DNA of 64,000 nt from an uncultured Bdellovibrionales bacterium (GTDB lineage: Bacteria; Bdellovibrionota; Bdellovibrionia; Bdellovibrionales; JAMPXM01). Positions 35,072 to 43,532 of this stretch are shown one piece after another; positions within the stretch are counted from its first letter, which is position 1; every line of letters starts with the position of its first letter. The stretch lies in contig CALBDW010000092.1 of NCBI GenBank assembly GCA_937927435.1, forward strand, positions 1 through 64,000, read 5' to 3'. The position numbers and the translations under genes were made by a program. Under the pieces are notes generated by a model that was given only the letters and a program-made list of their open reading frames with translations, did not search any database and was not told where the DNA came from.

Positions 35072-36199
35072 TTAAAGCGGGAAACTGACCGAGAGGGCGC
35101 CGGTCCAACCGCCGAATGCGGTGGGATTACCCGTCAGGACGGCCGTGTACTCCAGAGTGAGGTCCACGTTCGCGGGGAAGACATTCACGCGGACCCCCGT
35201 AAACGGTGAAAGGAGTAAAGTCGTCTCATGAGCGTGTTCGCGAATGTAAGTTTGGCCGCTCGGGTTCGAGCGGTAACTTCTGACGTTAACGTCGATAATC
35301 CCCACGCCACCCCCGACGAGAGGACGAAGGAATTCCGTCCCGGAAAATAGATGGAGGAAATCGGCGCGAACGATGAGGCTCCGTGTGTTTTGAATCGTGA
35401 CGGCTTGATCCATGCCGTGACCCAGCTCGATAAATGCGCGTCCGATGAAGAGGGGGAAGTCTTTTTCGAATCCGATCGCCAGGGTCGACTGGCCGTTCTG
35501 AAGTTCTGGTGAAAGTCCACTGTAACGAGCATCGACATATGAAGTCCGCGCAAAGAGTCGCGCGCCTTCGGGAAAACTTTTGGGGCTTTCAACGGAAGTT
35601 TGAGATGCGACAGCAGCGGTTGATTGCGAGACGGAGTCTTGTTTGGACGCCGCAATCGGTGGTTCGGGAATTGGATAGGGATCCGCCACCAAAACCGGTT
35701 TGGCCTCTCGAGGCGGAGGGATTGAAGCTTGAGTAGTCGGTGCGAACGAAGAAGGCGTCGGCGAAGGCGCGGCGGCTGCGATCGGAGCTGGGCTCGGGGC
35801 TGGACGAACGATAGCGACCGGGGTGGAGGTCGGTGTAGGCGTCGTTTGGGGAGACTGTGATCCCGTGGCCGCTTGAATCTTGGTCGAAGAATCTTTGAGT
35901 GATTTTTCCGCCGCTGCTTGATCTTCGAACGCTTCCTCGACCGGCAAGGGTGTCCGAACCACCACGGTGGTTGTATGTTCGGCGGAACTCGTGCCAAACT
36001 CGACCGTGATTTTCTTCTTCTTCGGCAGTTGGGTCGGGAGTTGGGAGCCGGATTGCGGCTTCTTCGCGGATTTCGTCGCGAACGATTTCTTGCTCGATTT
36101 CGCTTGCGGCGTCGGCTTTGGCTTTGGTTGGGTTTCAGGTGCCGCTAACGCGATTGAGACGGAAAAGACGAGTGTGAAGGCGATCAGGCGAATGATCAT
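35072..36199 (-). CDS. Pro-rich secreted protein with C-terminal barrel-like domain
   Basis: A 375-residue exported protein. ATG 36199 overlaps the stop of the lipoprotein gene before it (ATGA). Residues 1-19 are a signal peptide ending in IALAA. Residues 20-215 are low complexity: Lys/Pro/Ser-rich, then Pro/Ala/Thr-rich (TPTPTSTPVA, APSPAPIAAAAPSPTPS), probably a flexible periplasmic or wall-spanning arm. Residues 220-375 show alternating strands ending in GALSVSFPL, which suits a small outer-membrane beta-barrel with a terminal hydrophobic residue. The role is unknown; coupling to the lipoprotein suggests an envelope pair. Confidence 0.72.
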   Translation of the reverse strand: MIIRLIAFTLVFSVSIALAAPETQPKPKPTPQAKSSKKSFATKSAKKPQSGSQLPTQLPKKKKITVEFGTSSAEHTTTVVVRTPLPVEEAFEDQAAAEKSLKDSSTKIQAATGSQSPQTTPTPTSTPVAIVRPAPSPAPIAAAAPSPTPSSFAPTTQASIPPPREAKPVLVADPYPIPEPPIAASKQDSVSQSTAAVASQTSVESPKSFPEGARLFARTSYVDARYSGLSPELQNGQSTLAIGFEKDFPLFIGRAFIELGHGMDQAVTIQNTRSLIVRADFLHLFSGTEFLRPLVGGGVGIIDVNVRSYRSNPSGQTYIREHAHETTLLLSPFTGVRVNVFPANVDLTLEYTAVLTGNPTAFGGWTGALSVSFPL

Positions 36200-37044
36200 G
36201 GCGAGCTCCAATCGCTGGCGTCGTAGATGTCGCTTCCGACTTCGACTCTTCGGATGAAGGCACCTGCGTAATCGGTGTGTGTCTCGTTCCCTAATGAGAA
36301 GAGAATCCCCGAAACCGGGAGTCCATGCGGCATGCCGGATTCGATCGTTACGGAGTTACGAACACATGCGTTCGGGTAGGCCGTCAGCAGAGCGTTCAGA
36401 TCGACATCGGTGCCGAAAACGTCGGCTTGGGGAACTAGCTCGGCGGTTGGATGAGCGGGATCTAAGATCGGGTCATCGAGAGCTTTCCATTTTACATCAC
36501 TGATTCCGGCGCTATATCGCCAGTAACCGTTACCTGCATCTTGCCTGTCGAGATTCAAAGCGTCCGCATCCGCGATGAGAACCCGAACGTCGCCGCCGTC
36601 GCAGTTTAAATCCGTCACTAAAAGCAGTTCGACGTTCTGAGGGCTTCCGATGTTCTTCGCCTCGAACGAAATCTGGCCGATTTCAGAAAGTTTACGGCCC
36701 GAGTACGGCGCGAGCCCCAAAAGGGCACGGTTTCCTTCCCCATCGCCGTTAAAAGCATGGCGGCCGTTGGTTTGCGGCCAGGTGACGAGCCGGATGGCGA
36801 GCGAGGTCGCGGTTGTGCCGTCAAGGCTCATTTCCGCGCTGGCTTGGTTCACGGAATGATCGAAGAAACCGGCGGGGAGAGAGCGACGGCCGTCGATAAT
36901 TCTTAACTCATCCCCATCCACGGGAGTGGTGGGGTCGGCGTAGATTTTATTTTCCCGTCCGCATCCCGAAAGCAGCGAGACAACGCACGCAGCAAGAATA
37001 AGAGACGAAAAGGAACGACGCCAATTGGCAAAAACGGTTTGCAT
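36196..37044 (-). CDS. predicted lipoprotein
   Basis: A 282-residue exported protein. ATG 37044 (MQTVF) is preferred because GGAG precedes it; a TTG at 37065 is possible. The signal ends in a lipobox LLSGC (Cys near residue 28). The mature part contains GDELRIIDGRRSLP, a fold with SLAIRLVTWPQTNG and a VELLLVTDLNCDGGDVRVL segment whose DLNCDGGD resembles a calcium-type loop. Its TGA overlaps the start of the next gene. Homologues could not be recalled. Confidence 0.7.
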   Translation of the reverse strand: MQTVFANWRRSFSSLILAACVVSLLSGCGRENKIYADPTTPVDGDELRIIDGRRSLPAGFFDHSVNQASAEMSLDGTTATSLAIRLVTWPQTNGRHAFNGDGEGNRALLGLAPYSGRKLSEIGQISFEAKNIGSPQNVELLLVTDLNCDGGDVRVLIADADALNLDRQDAGNGYWRYSAGISDVKWKALDDPILDPAHPTAELVPQADVFGTDVDLNALLTAYPNACVRNSVTIESGMPHGLPVSGILFSLGNETHTDYAGAFIRRVEVGSDIYDASDWSSP

Positions 37045-37306
37045 GCTCAACTCCGGTTTCTTCAATCTGAGGTCTTTTGTGCAATGAGCGTGCTATGGGC
37101 GGCTCCGGAGAGATGTTGGACGACTGTCAAAGGTTTAGGCGGCGAACTGCAAACAATGGCCTGTCGGCCGGACTGCTATGGAAACCCCGCAGACCATTGC
37201 AGGGTCCACGGTGACAAATCTCGGGTGGTAGAGGGCGAATTACGGGGTATATGCGGAGCGGCGTCTGTTTGAACGGTGCTTGTCGGCATGATAGGTTGGT
37301 CCCCTC

Positions 37307-39178
37307 GTGACATCGAAAATTACGCTACCGAAATCTTTGCTCTGGTTTTTCCTGACCTACCGCTGGCCGGCGAAACTTGCGATTCTCGCGACCGCCTTGA
37401 TGGCGGCTGTGTTTGGTGCGGCGGGTCCTTTGTTTCAGAAAATCTTTGTCGACCGGTTGTTGGGGTCCGAGTCGTTTGAGCGCTGGTTTGAGGCTTTGGT
37501 GTTCATCGATCCGACCGGCGCGATTGCAGCGGCGTTCGTTTGTACGCTGATGGCGCAAGCCCTTTCTTTGGCTGCGAACTACCTCTGCGTGAAAGAGGGA
37601 GCGGTTCTTCAAGAGATCGTTTCGGAAGAGCTTTATAAGAAGATGCTTTCGATTCGCCCAGATTCGATGGGCAAAACGACCATCGGTGAAGTGGTGTCGC
37701 TTTATGCCACAGATGTCCCGGGTGCGAGCGCGATCATTGATCATGTTGGGCCCATGGCGACCAACATCATCTTTAACATGTTGATTGCTCCGCTTGCCGT
37801 GGTGATGGTGGCGCCGATTCCGTTGGGACCGACATTGGCCGTCATGGGCGTGCTGGTTTGCCTCATCTTCCTCCTTTCAGCAAGGCAGAGCCGTTTTTTC
37901 GCTAAGTACAAGCGGCTCGCGGCCGAGCGGACCGGCATCGTGAACGAATGGATTCAAACGATTCGTCTCTTGCGTATTCTCGGATGGGTCGAGAGCTTCG
38001 AGCGGAAGATCTTTAATAAACGAATTGAGGAAACGAAAAACCGCGTCGGCATGGTTACGAACGGCCAGCTGATGAACGCCTTCGGTACATCCATCAATTT
38101 CGTGATCAACCTGTTGGCCGTCTCGAGCCTGATTTATCTGAGCGGTGTGAAACCGACCCCGGGGGAACTGCTGGCGCTATTGTGGATATTCGGGATTTAC
38201 CTAGGTCGGCCGCTCCGGCAATTGCCATGGTTCTTTACGCACTTCCTCGATGCGGTCACGTCAATGAAAAGGCTCGAGAAGTTTCTTGAGCGTCCCTCTG
38301 ATGCGGGTGAGATCGAGGCTCCGAGGAATGATGAGACGCTGAAAGGCGCGTCGTTAAAAGTGCGCGGCTTAAATTTGAGAATCGGCGATCAGGAAATCCT
38401 TTCGGATGTTAATTTCGACGTGCAGGAAGGTGAATTCGTCGCCGTGGTCGGTGAGGTGGGATCCGGAAAATCGATGCTCGCTCTCTCCTTGGTCGGCGAA
38501 ACGGGCGCGACTTTTAGAGAGTTCAAGATCGGCGACGTCGACGCTTTGAAACTCAGTTTGCACGAACGCCGGCGCTATTTCGGTTTTGTCCCGCAAGAAG
38601 GCTTCGTGATGAGCGCTTCGCTCGCGGAAAACATCGTGTTTGAATACGAACCGCAATACGACCACGAAGAAAAAGTGCGGACTTCGCTCAAAGCAGCTCA
38701 ATTTCATCTGGAAAACGAGATTCAGGAAAAATCGGGTATTCGGGCGGAAATCGGCGAACGAGGTGTCAACCTGTCGGGGGGGCAGAGACAGCGTGTGTCT
38801 TTGGCTCGCGTGCACCAGTTCGATCGCCCGATCATGCTTCTTGACGATTGTTTGAGCGCGGTTGACGTCGATACTGAACGCCAGCTTCTTGAAAATCTCT
38901 TTAACGGCGAGTGGAAGAATCGGACGAAAATCCTTGTGACCCATCGTTTGTCGGTTCTTAACGTTGTTGACAGTGTCTTCCTTATGGAAGGCGGAAAGAT
39001 CGTCGATAGCGGGCCGTTTGAAGAGCTCTTGGAGCGTTCGGACCGCATGCGGGAATTTGTGGCGTCGGTTTTGCGCAGCGAAGAGAGGTCGCCTGTCGAG
39101 AAGCTTGAGACGACTGCTGAGCCGATGGATGAGGACTCGGAAGGAGGGGCGGATGTCCAAGCCGAATCGGTTTCTTGA
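37307..39178 (+). CDS. ABC exporter half-transporter, ABCC NBD1-like (non-catalytic site)
   Basis: First half of a two-gene exporter, 623 residues. Residues 1-330 are a six-helix membrane domain of ABC exporter type (ABC_membrane), e.g. MATNIIFNMLIAPLAVVMV. The nucleotide domain has Walker A VGEVGSGKSML (near residue 380), a Q-loop VPQEGFVMSASLAENIVFEY, the signature NLSGGQRQRVSLARVHQ, and Walker B IMLLDDCLSAVD. The residue after the Walker B Asp is Asp rather than the catalytic Glu, as in NBD1 of ABCC transporters. GTG is the likely start, with no clear ribosome site. It overlaps the partner gene by 26 bp. The substrate is unknown. Confidence 0.9.
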   Translation: MTSKITLPKSLLWFFLTYRWPAKLAILATALMAAVFGAAGPLFQKIFVDRLLGSESFERWFEALVFIDPTGAIAAAFVCTLMAQALSLAANYLCVKEGAVLQEIVSEELYKKMLSIRPDSMGKTTIGEVVSLYATDVPGASAIIDHVGPMATNIIFNMLIAPLAVVMVAPIPLGPTLAVMGVLVCLIFLLSARQSRFFAKYKRLAAERTGIVNEWIQTIRLLRILGWVESFERKIFNKRIEETKNRVGMVTNGQLMNAFGTSINFVINLLAVSSLIYLSGVKPTPGELLALLWIFGIYLGRPLRQLPWFFTHFLDAVTSMKRLEKFLERPSDAGEIEAPRNDETLKGASLKVRGLNLRIGDQEILSDVNFDVQEGEFVAVVGEVGSGKSMLALSLVGETGATFREFKIGDVDALKLSLHERRRYFGFVPQEGFVMSASLAENIVFEYEPQYDHEEKVRTSLKAAQFHLENEIQEKSGIRAEIGERGVNLSGGQRQRVSLARVHQFDRPIMLLDDCLSAVDVDTERQLLENLFNGEWKNRTKILVTHRLSVLNVVDSVFLMEGGKIVDSGPFEELLERSDRMREFVASVLRSEERSPVEKLETTAEPMDEDSEGGADVQAESVS

Positions 39179-41054
39179 TCACGAGTCTTCGTTCCGCGGT
39201 CGCTATTCAAAAGAGGTTTTTGAAAGCCTCTACTTCTCATATCGTCCAGTTCTCGTCCGCATCGTTTTTCTGGTTATTTGCGGCTTTTTGGGGAGACTTT
39301 TACTTCTCGCGAATACCAACATCATCGGCATTTGGGTGGACACTTACTGTGCCTCGATGGTCGGCGGCGTGCTCACCCAACAACAGTGCCGGCCGGTTCC
39401 GGAGTTTTTTAGAGGATTTGATAACGCTCAATTTTTAAAACTTTTGGCGCTCATTACGGCTTGCGGGTTTGTATTGACGGCGTTCTTTCGAATCGGTTTC
39501 TCGCGCCTATCCGCGGGTGCCGTGAGCCGTCTTTATGACGAAGTGACCCTTCGGACGTCGAGGCTTCCGATCCGGTTCTTCGACGTAAACCCGGTTGGGA
39601 GGGTCGTCACCCGGTTTTCCAGCGACTACGGCAACGTTTTCCGTCTGTTCGGCGGGCCTTTGGCGGAATTTTTCGCGATCGTTTTCGATCTCATTTGCAT
39701 GGTGGCGCTCATCACGGTGGCGAGCCCGTTCTATTTGCCCATCATCGTGGTCATCGGTATCGCCAATTGCGCGGTTTATCGGCTCAACCGCGACAGACTC
39801 CGACGCGAGCGTCGCGAGCTTTCGGCGATTCGCTCGCCCTCGATTGCGCATTTCGCGGAGACTACGCAAGGAGCGAGCACGATTCGCGTGTTTGGGCGGC
39901 AGGCAACTTTTCTCGGGAGATTCTCGAAGCTGAATTCGAGTTATCTGCGGCAAAGGGTACGCACGAACGTTGAGATCTTGAAGTTCTCTCTTCAGATGGG
40001 AACGCTCACGGCGCTTTTGCTCCTTGCCACCGGATTGATCGGACTTGCACTTGCCCGCCATGGGCTTGTCAGCGTCGGCTCCATCGGTGTCGCGTTTGCG
40101 TTCATCGTTCTTTCGGGCGTGAGCATTCAGATGTTTTTCGAATGGTTTGCGCAGTTCGAAGAGGCGATGACGGGCGTTGAGCGCTTGAACGATTATTTGC
40201 GCCGTGATTTGGAGCCGGGCGCGAAACTGCCGTCGACAAGGCAGTTCCCGACGCATCACCCGGTTTACATGCCGGCCGAAGAGGAGGAACTCAAACGTCG
40301 CCGTCTCGTCGAGGGTCGAAGCGCGGGCGTACTGATTGAAGACCTTTGGTTCCGTTATTCGCCCGATACTCCGCCGGTCTTAAAGAATGTTTCGTTGTGC
40401 ATCCGGCCAGGTGAGAAAATCGGCGTCGTCGGGCGGACCGGAAGCGGCAAAACGAGTCTCGTTCAGGCGTTGCTGTATCTCTATCCGATTGAACGCGGCC
40501 GTATCTTGATCGACGGGCAAGCGCCGGAGGTCGGACAGGAAGGTGAGGACCAAAACCGTGTTGATCTCAATCTGTTCCGGCGTAGTATCGCTTTGATCTC
40601 GCAAGAGCCGACGCTCTTCCGGGGCACTCTCCGCGAAAACCTGGATCTCATGGGGCGCCACGATGACGACCGCTTGATAGATGCCCTGAGAAGAGTCGGG
40701 CTACTTGAGTGGTTTAACGCTTTGCCTGACGGTCTTGAGTCGCAGATCGAAGAGCGGGGCCGTAACCTTTCCAGCGGTGAAAAGCAGCTTCTCTGTATGG
40801 CTCGCTGCCTTTTGCAGGATGCGCCCATCGTCGTGATGGACGAGGCCACGAGTTCGATCGATCCACAGTCGGAAGAAATACTGGTACGGGCGACCGGCGA
40901 GTTCTTTGCCGACCGAACGCAAATCATCATCGCGCACCGGCTTTCGACTTTGACCGATTGTGACCGCGTACTATGGCTTCATAAGGGCGAAGTGCGCATG
41001 TTCGACAAGCCGGAGAAGGTGTTGCCGGTGTTTCAAAGGACGCGGCTCGCATAA
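39153..41054 (+). CDS. ABC exporter half-transporter, ABCC NBD2-like (catalytic site)
   Basis: Second half of the exporter, 633 residues, starting at ATG 39153 after AAGGAGGGG inside the end of the first gene. The membrane domain has six helices over about 35-330. The nucleotide domain contains Walker A VGRTGSGKTSLVQAL (near residue 425), a Q-loop ALISQEPTLFRGTLRENLD, the variant signature NLSSGEKQLLCMARCLL, Walker B IVVMDEATSSID with the catalytic Glu, and the switch His in IIAHRLSTL. Signature and Walker B resemble NBD2 of ABCC proteins. Together the genes look like a split ABCC exporter with one active site. The TAA stop is part of the insertion-element end that follows. Confidence 0.92.
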   Translation: MSKPNRFLDHESSFRGRYSKEVFESLYFSYRPVLVRIVFLVICGFLGRLLLLANTNIIGIWVDTYCASMVGGVLTQQQCRPVPEFFRGFDNAQFLKLLALITACGFVLTAFFRIGFSRLSAGAVSRLYDEVTLRTSRLPIRFFDVNPVGRVVTRFSSDYGNVFRLFGGPLAEFFAIVFDLICMVALITVASPFYLPIIVVIGIANCAVYRLNRDRLRRERRELSAIRSPSIAHFAETTQGASTIRVFGRQATFLGRFSKLNSSYLRQRVRTNVEILKFSLQMGTLTALLLLATGLIGLALARHGLVSVGSIGVAFAFIVLSGVSIQMFFEWFAQFEEAMTGVERLNDYLRRDLEPGAKLPSTRQFPTHHPVYMPAEEEELKRRRLVEGRSAGVLIEDLWFRYSPDTPPVLKNVSLCIRPGEKIGVVGRTGSGKTSLVQALLYLYPIERGRILIDGQAPEVGQEGEDQNRVDLNLFRRSIALISQEPTLFRGTLRENLDLMGRHDDDRLIDALRRVGLLEWFNALPDGLESQIEERGRNLSSGEKQLLCMARCLLQDAPIVVMDEATSSIDPQSEEILVRATGEFFADRTQIIIAHRLSTLTDCDRVLWLHKGEVRMFDKPEKVLPVFQRTRLA

Positions 41055-41707
41055 ACTGGCTCACTATTGTGGTGATGAAATGTCAAAACGCTTAAGCGGG
41101 CGTAGGATAACTACTGCCCAGAGGAAGACAAATCGTTGAAGTCGAAGGGGCGGAAGGCTCGCTCATTAAAAAACCGCTAATAGCAGAGAGGAAACGGCAG
41201 TTACGCGGTTTTCTTTTCCAAAGACTCGTTATGAGACTGCATATAGACCGCAAGATGCGCCGCCAGGAATTCAGCGGCTTCGATTCTAAGAGTACTTCCA
41301 TTTTCTTTCGGACTTGAGCAGCAAGAAAGAGAAGCTTTCGTGCGACGGTAGTGCGGCTGATATTGAGGAGAATCGTCGCTCTTCGCTGAGAAACTCCGGA
41401 TGAGAGGAGCTTTCTTAAAGGCTCGTTCTTATGTCTCTTCTTTTGCTTATAACTAGGATGCAGGATCGCATAGGAGAATCCTCTCCGGCAGCGCAAACAG
41501 TGAAGCCGCTGCACGATACGCGCATCCGACTTTCGACGGTATCGACCGTTGCGTACTCCTTACGGCCGGGAGTTGGATGTCGATAGATGTCTTATGCAAT
41601 AGGGACAGTCGGGCAGCACCCGCAGGTCCAAAAGCAAGAGTCTGGCCAGCTTTTCCCTCATCGTTTACGAATCGCCTCAACTTATCCCCACGAAAGTGGG
41701 CCAGTTT
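41054..41707. mobile_element. decayed 654-bp insertion element
   Basis: The left end AACTGGCTCAC-TATT-GTGGTGATG (41054-41077) and the right end (41682-41707, reverse strand AACTGGCCCAC-TTTC-GTGGGGATAA) are inverted repeats of the family found at eight other places here. Between them lies a decayed reverse-strand transposase and little else. The left end starts in the TAA of the ABC gene. The 41055-41824 stretch holds no other gene. Family assignment is uncertain; the ends recall IS21-type termini. Confidence 0.7.
41092..41610 (-). pseudogene. transposase remnant with zinc ribbon and helix-turn-helix
   Basis: The reverse strand reads CPYC (41596-41607), then, after a TAA, GRYRRKSDARIVQRLHCLRC and RRGFSYA, making a zinc ribbon (CPxC and CxxC). 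SGVSQRRATILLNISRTTV and ARKLLFLAAQVRK follow as a helix-turn-helix, then the frame loses protein character and no catalytic acidic triad is seen. Similar N-termini are known from zinc-ribbon transposases. The internal stop and lost C-terminus show that it cannot make an active enzyme. Confidence 0.6.
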
Positions 41708-41824
41708 GCTCTACTAAAGTCGAGGCAATACGCCTCGAAGTCCACTCTGCGCCGCAAAAATCAAAGAATACATTTTCAATTGATCCCGTTTACGCAGTAC
41801 GCTCGACCGGTGAGGGGGATTCTT

Positions 41825-43450
41825 ATGAAAATAAGGCTAGTTAGCTGGATTTTGTTCTTTAGCTTTTGTGCGATCCTGTCGTTCAACCGTGGTTTCGCTT
41901 TCGAACGGATCCCGGGCGAATACATCGTTAAATACAAGGACAACCCTGTCATCGCCATTGCTTCTATGCGGTCGATTCCAGGCGTAATGGTTCTTTCTCA
42001 CAACGAGTTCGGCCGGCTCTTGAAAGTACGTGTGAACCTCGAGGACGAGATCACAGTGCTCGACAAAATCTATAACGACCCGAATGTCGAGTACGTGGTT
42101 GCGAACGCGAAAGTGAAGTCGTTCCTTTATTCATCCGCTGAAACGCGCGCGAATCTCCGCGAACAATGGGCTCTTACGAAAGTCCGCGCGAGAGAGGCAT
42201 GGCAACGGGCCGGTAACCGAGGCAATAAAAACATCGTTGTTGCGGTGATCGATACGGGCGTTGACTCGAATCATGAGAGCCTTCGTCCTAACATGATCGC
42301 CGGCTATAACTTCAAAGATAACACACCGGATGCCAGCGATAAGACGAGCCCGTTCGGTAACCCCGGGCACGGCACGCACTGCGCGGGTGTTGTAGGGGCG
42401 ACCGGTTTGATCGACGGTGGTGTTATCGGAATCAGCCCTGACATCTCGATCATGCCGCTAAAGTTCCTCGACGAAAGAGGACAAGGTGACCTTTACGGCG
42501 GTGTTCGCGCGATCGACTACGCGATCGAAAAAGGTGCTCACATTATTTCGGCAAGCTGGGGAGCGACGATGAGTCGTCAGCAAGCGATGCCCATCATTGA
42601 AGCTGTCAAGCGGGCAGACGATGCAGGCATTCCGTTCATTGCGGCTGCTGCCAATGATGGTCGCAATAACGATACGACTGAGGTTTATCCGACCAACGCC
42701 GGTTTGCCGAACATGATTTCCGTGGCGGCTAGCGGGCCGAATGACGAAAAACCGTCGTGGTCGAACTACGGTAGAAAGAATGTGCACCTCGCTGCTCCCG
42801 GCGTTGATATCATGAGCACGCTGCCGGGTAATAAGTATGGTAATCTTTCCGGCACGTCGATGGCGACTCCGCTCGTCTCCGGTCTGGTTGCTTTCTTGAA
42901 AGCTCAAGATCCGTCGCTCACGGGAGCCGAAGCTCGCGCGCTCCTGCAGCTGACGGGCGCGAAAGCTCAAGTGACGACCGCATGCAACTGCCGTGTCGAC
43001 GCTTATGCGGCCGTTGACGCGCTCTTAAGCAAGAAGATGTTCATCGTTCCGGCCGCGGCCACGATCAAGCCGGGTGAGACCTTGCAGTTCTCGACGAAGT
43101 TCGGTGTTGCGCCGTTTACTTTTAGCGTTTCCAATCCCTCGGTTGGAAGTATCACGAACGACGGTCTCTTCACGGCTTCCGGTGTCGGCACGACGACCGT
43201 TACGGTTCGGGACTCAAGCGGACAAGTCTCGACCTCGCTTGATATCAATGTCGCCAACGACGGTGGTAGCGGCGGTGGCGGCGGTGGTGGCGGTGGCGGT
43301 GGTGGCGGCGGCGGCGGCTTCCCGTTCCCCTTCCCGCCGGGTGACGGTGGCGGCGGCGGTGGCGGAGGAGGCGAATGTCCGCTTGGCGATCAGCAGCTTT
43401 GCGATATCCTCTGCCAAATTTCGCCGAATCTACCGATCTGTAATAAGTAA
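41825..43450 (+). CDS. secreted subtilisin-like (S8) protease with Ig-like domain and Gly-rich tail
   Basis: A 541-residue exported serine protease. ATG 41825 follows GAGGGGG; a frame running further upstream enters the insertion element. Residues 1-25 are a signal peptide ending in GFAF, followed by a propeptide (IPGEYIVKYKDN, I9-like). The S8 triad is Asp143 (VIDTGV), His182 (HGTHCAG) and Ser345 (SGTSMATP), with Asn277 in the oxyanion hole. Residues 408-475 resemble a bacterial Ig-like domain (TIKPGETLQFS). A polyglycine linker follows, and a short tail with CPLGDQQLCDILCQ, whose four Cys could form disulfides. The gene ends at a strong terminator. Confidence 0.92.
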   Translation: MKIRLVSWILFFSFCAILSFNRGFAFERIPGEYIVKYKDNPVIAIASMRSIPGVMVLSHNEFGRLLKVRVNLEDEITVLDKIYNDPNVEYVVANAKVKSFLYSSAETRANLREQWALTKVRAREAWQRAGNRGNKNIVVAVIDTGVDSNHESLRPNMIAGYNFKDNTPDASDKTSPFGNPGHGTHCAGVVGATGLIDGGVIGISPDISIMPLKFLDERGQGDLYGGVRAIDYAIEKGAHIISASWGATMSRQQAMPIIEAVKRADDAGIPFIAAAANDGRNNDTTEVYPTNAGLPNMISVAASGPNDEKPSWSNYGRKNVHLAAPGVDIMSTLPGNKYGNLSGTSMATPLVSGLVAFLKAQDPSLTGAEARALLQLTGAKAQVTTACNCRVDAYAAVDALLSKKMFIVPAAATIKPGETLQFSTKFGVAPFTFSVSNPSVGSITNDGLFTASGVGTTTVTVRDSSGQVSTSLDINVANDGGSGGGGGGGGGGGGGGGGFPFPFPPGDGGGGGGGGGECPLGDQQLCDILCQISPNLPICNK

Positions 43451-43470
43451 GGTACCGTTCCTACGGCCCC

Positions 43471-43508
43471 AAAAGCTCGGGAGGTTTCTCCCGGGCTTTT
43501 TTATTTTT
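43471..43508 (+). terminator. Rho-independent terminator after the S8 protease
   Basis: GCTCGGGAG (43475-43483), a GTTT loop, CTCCCGGGC (43488-43496), then a T-rich run TTTTTTATTTTT. The stem has one G-T wobble. Confidence 0.85.
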
Positions 43509-43532
43509 AACTGGCTTACTGTCGTGGTGATG
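43509..43532 (+). repeat. solo end of the dispersed repeat
   Basis: AACTGGCTTAC-TGTC-GTGGTGATG follows the S8 terminator directly. Read on the other strand it supplies the last residues and the TAA stop of the phospholipase-like gene (SPRQ then stop), so its insertion may have changed that gene's end. Confidence 0.7.

Noticed and set aside
37066..37306. A GC-rich stretch with GGAGAG that recalled a glycine riboswitch
   Set aside because: The CGCCGAAGGGGC core and paired aptamer are absent, and the gene downstream is an ABC exporter, not glycine metabolism. No other RNA fold was recognised.
43259..43372. GGC/GGT runs resembling a tandem repeat array
   Set aside because: They are codons of the polyglycine linker of the S8 protease, not a separate repeat or CRISPR. 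No CRISPR array was found in the window.
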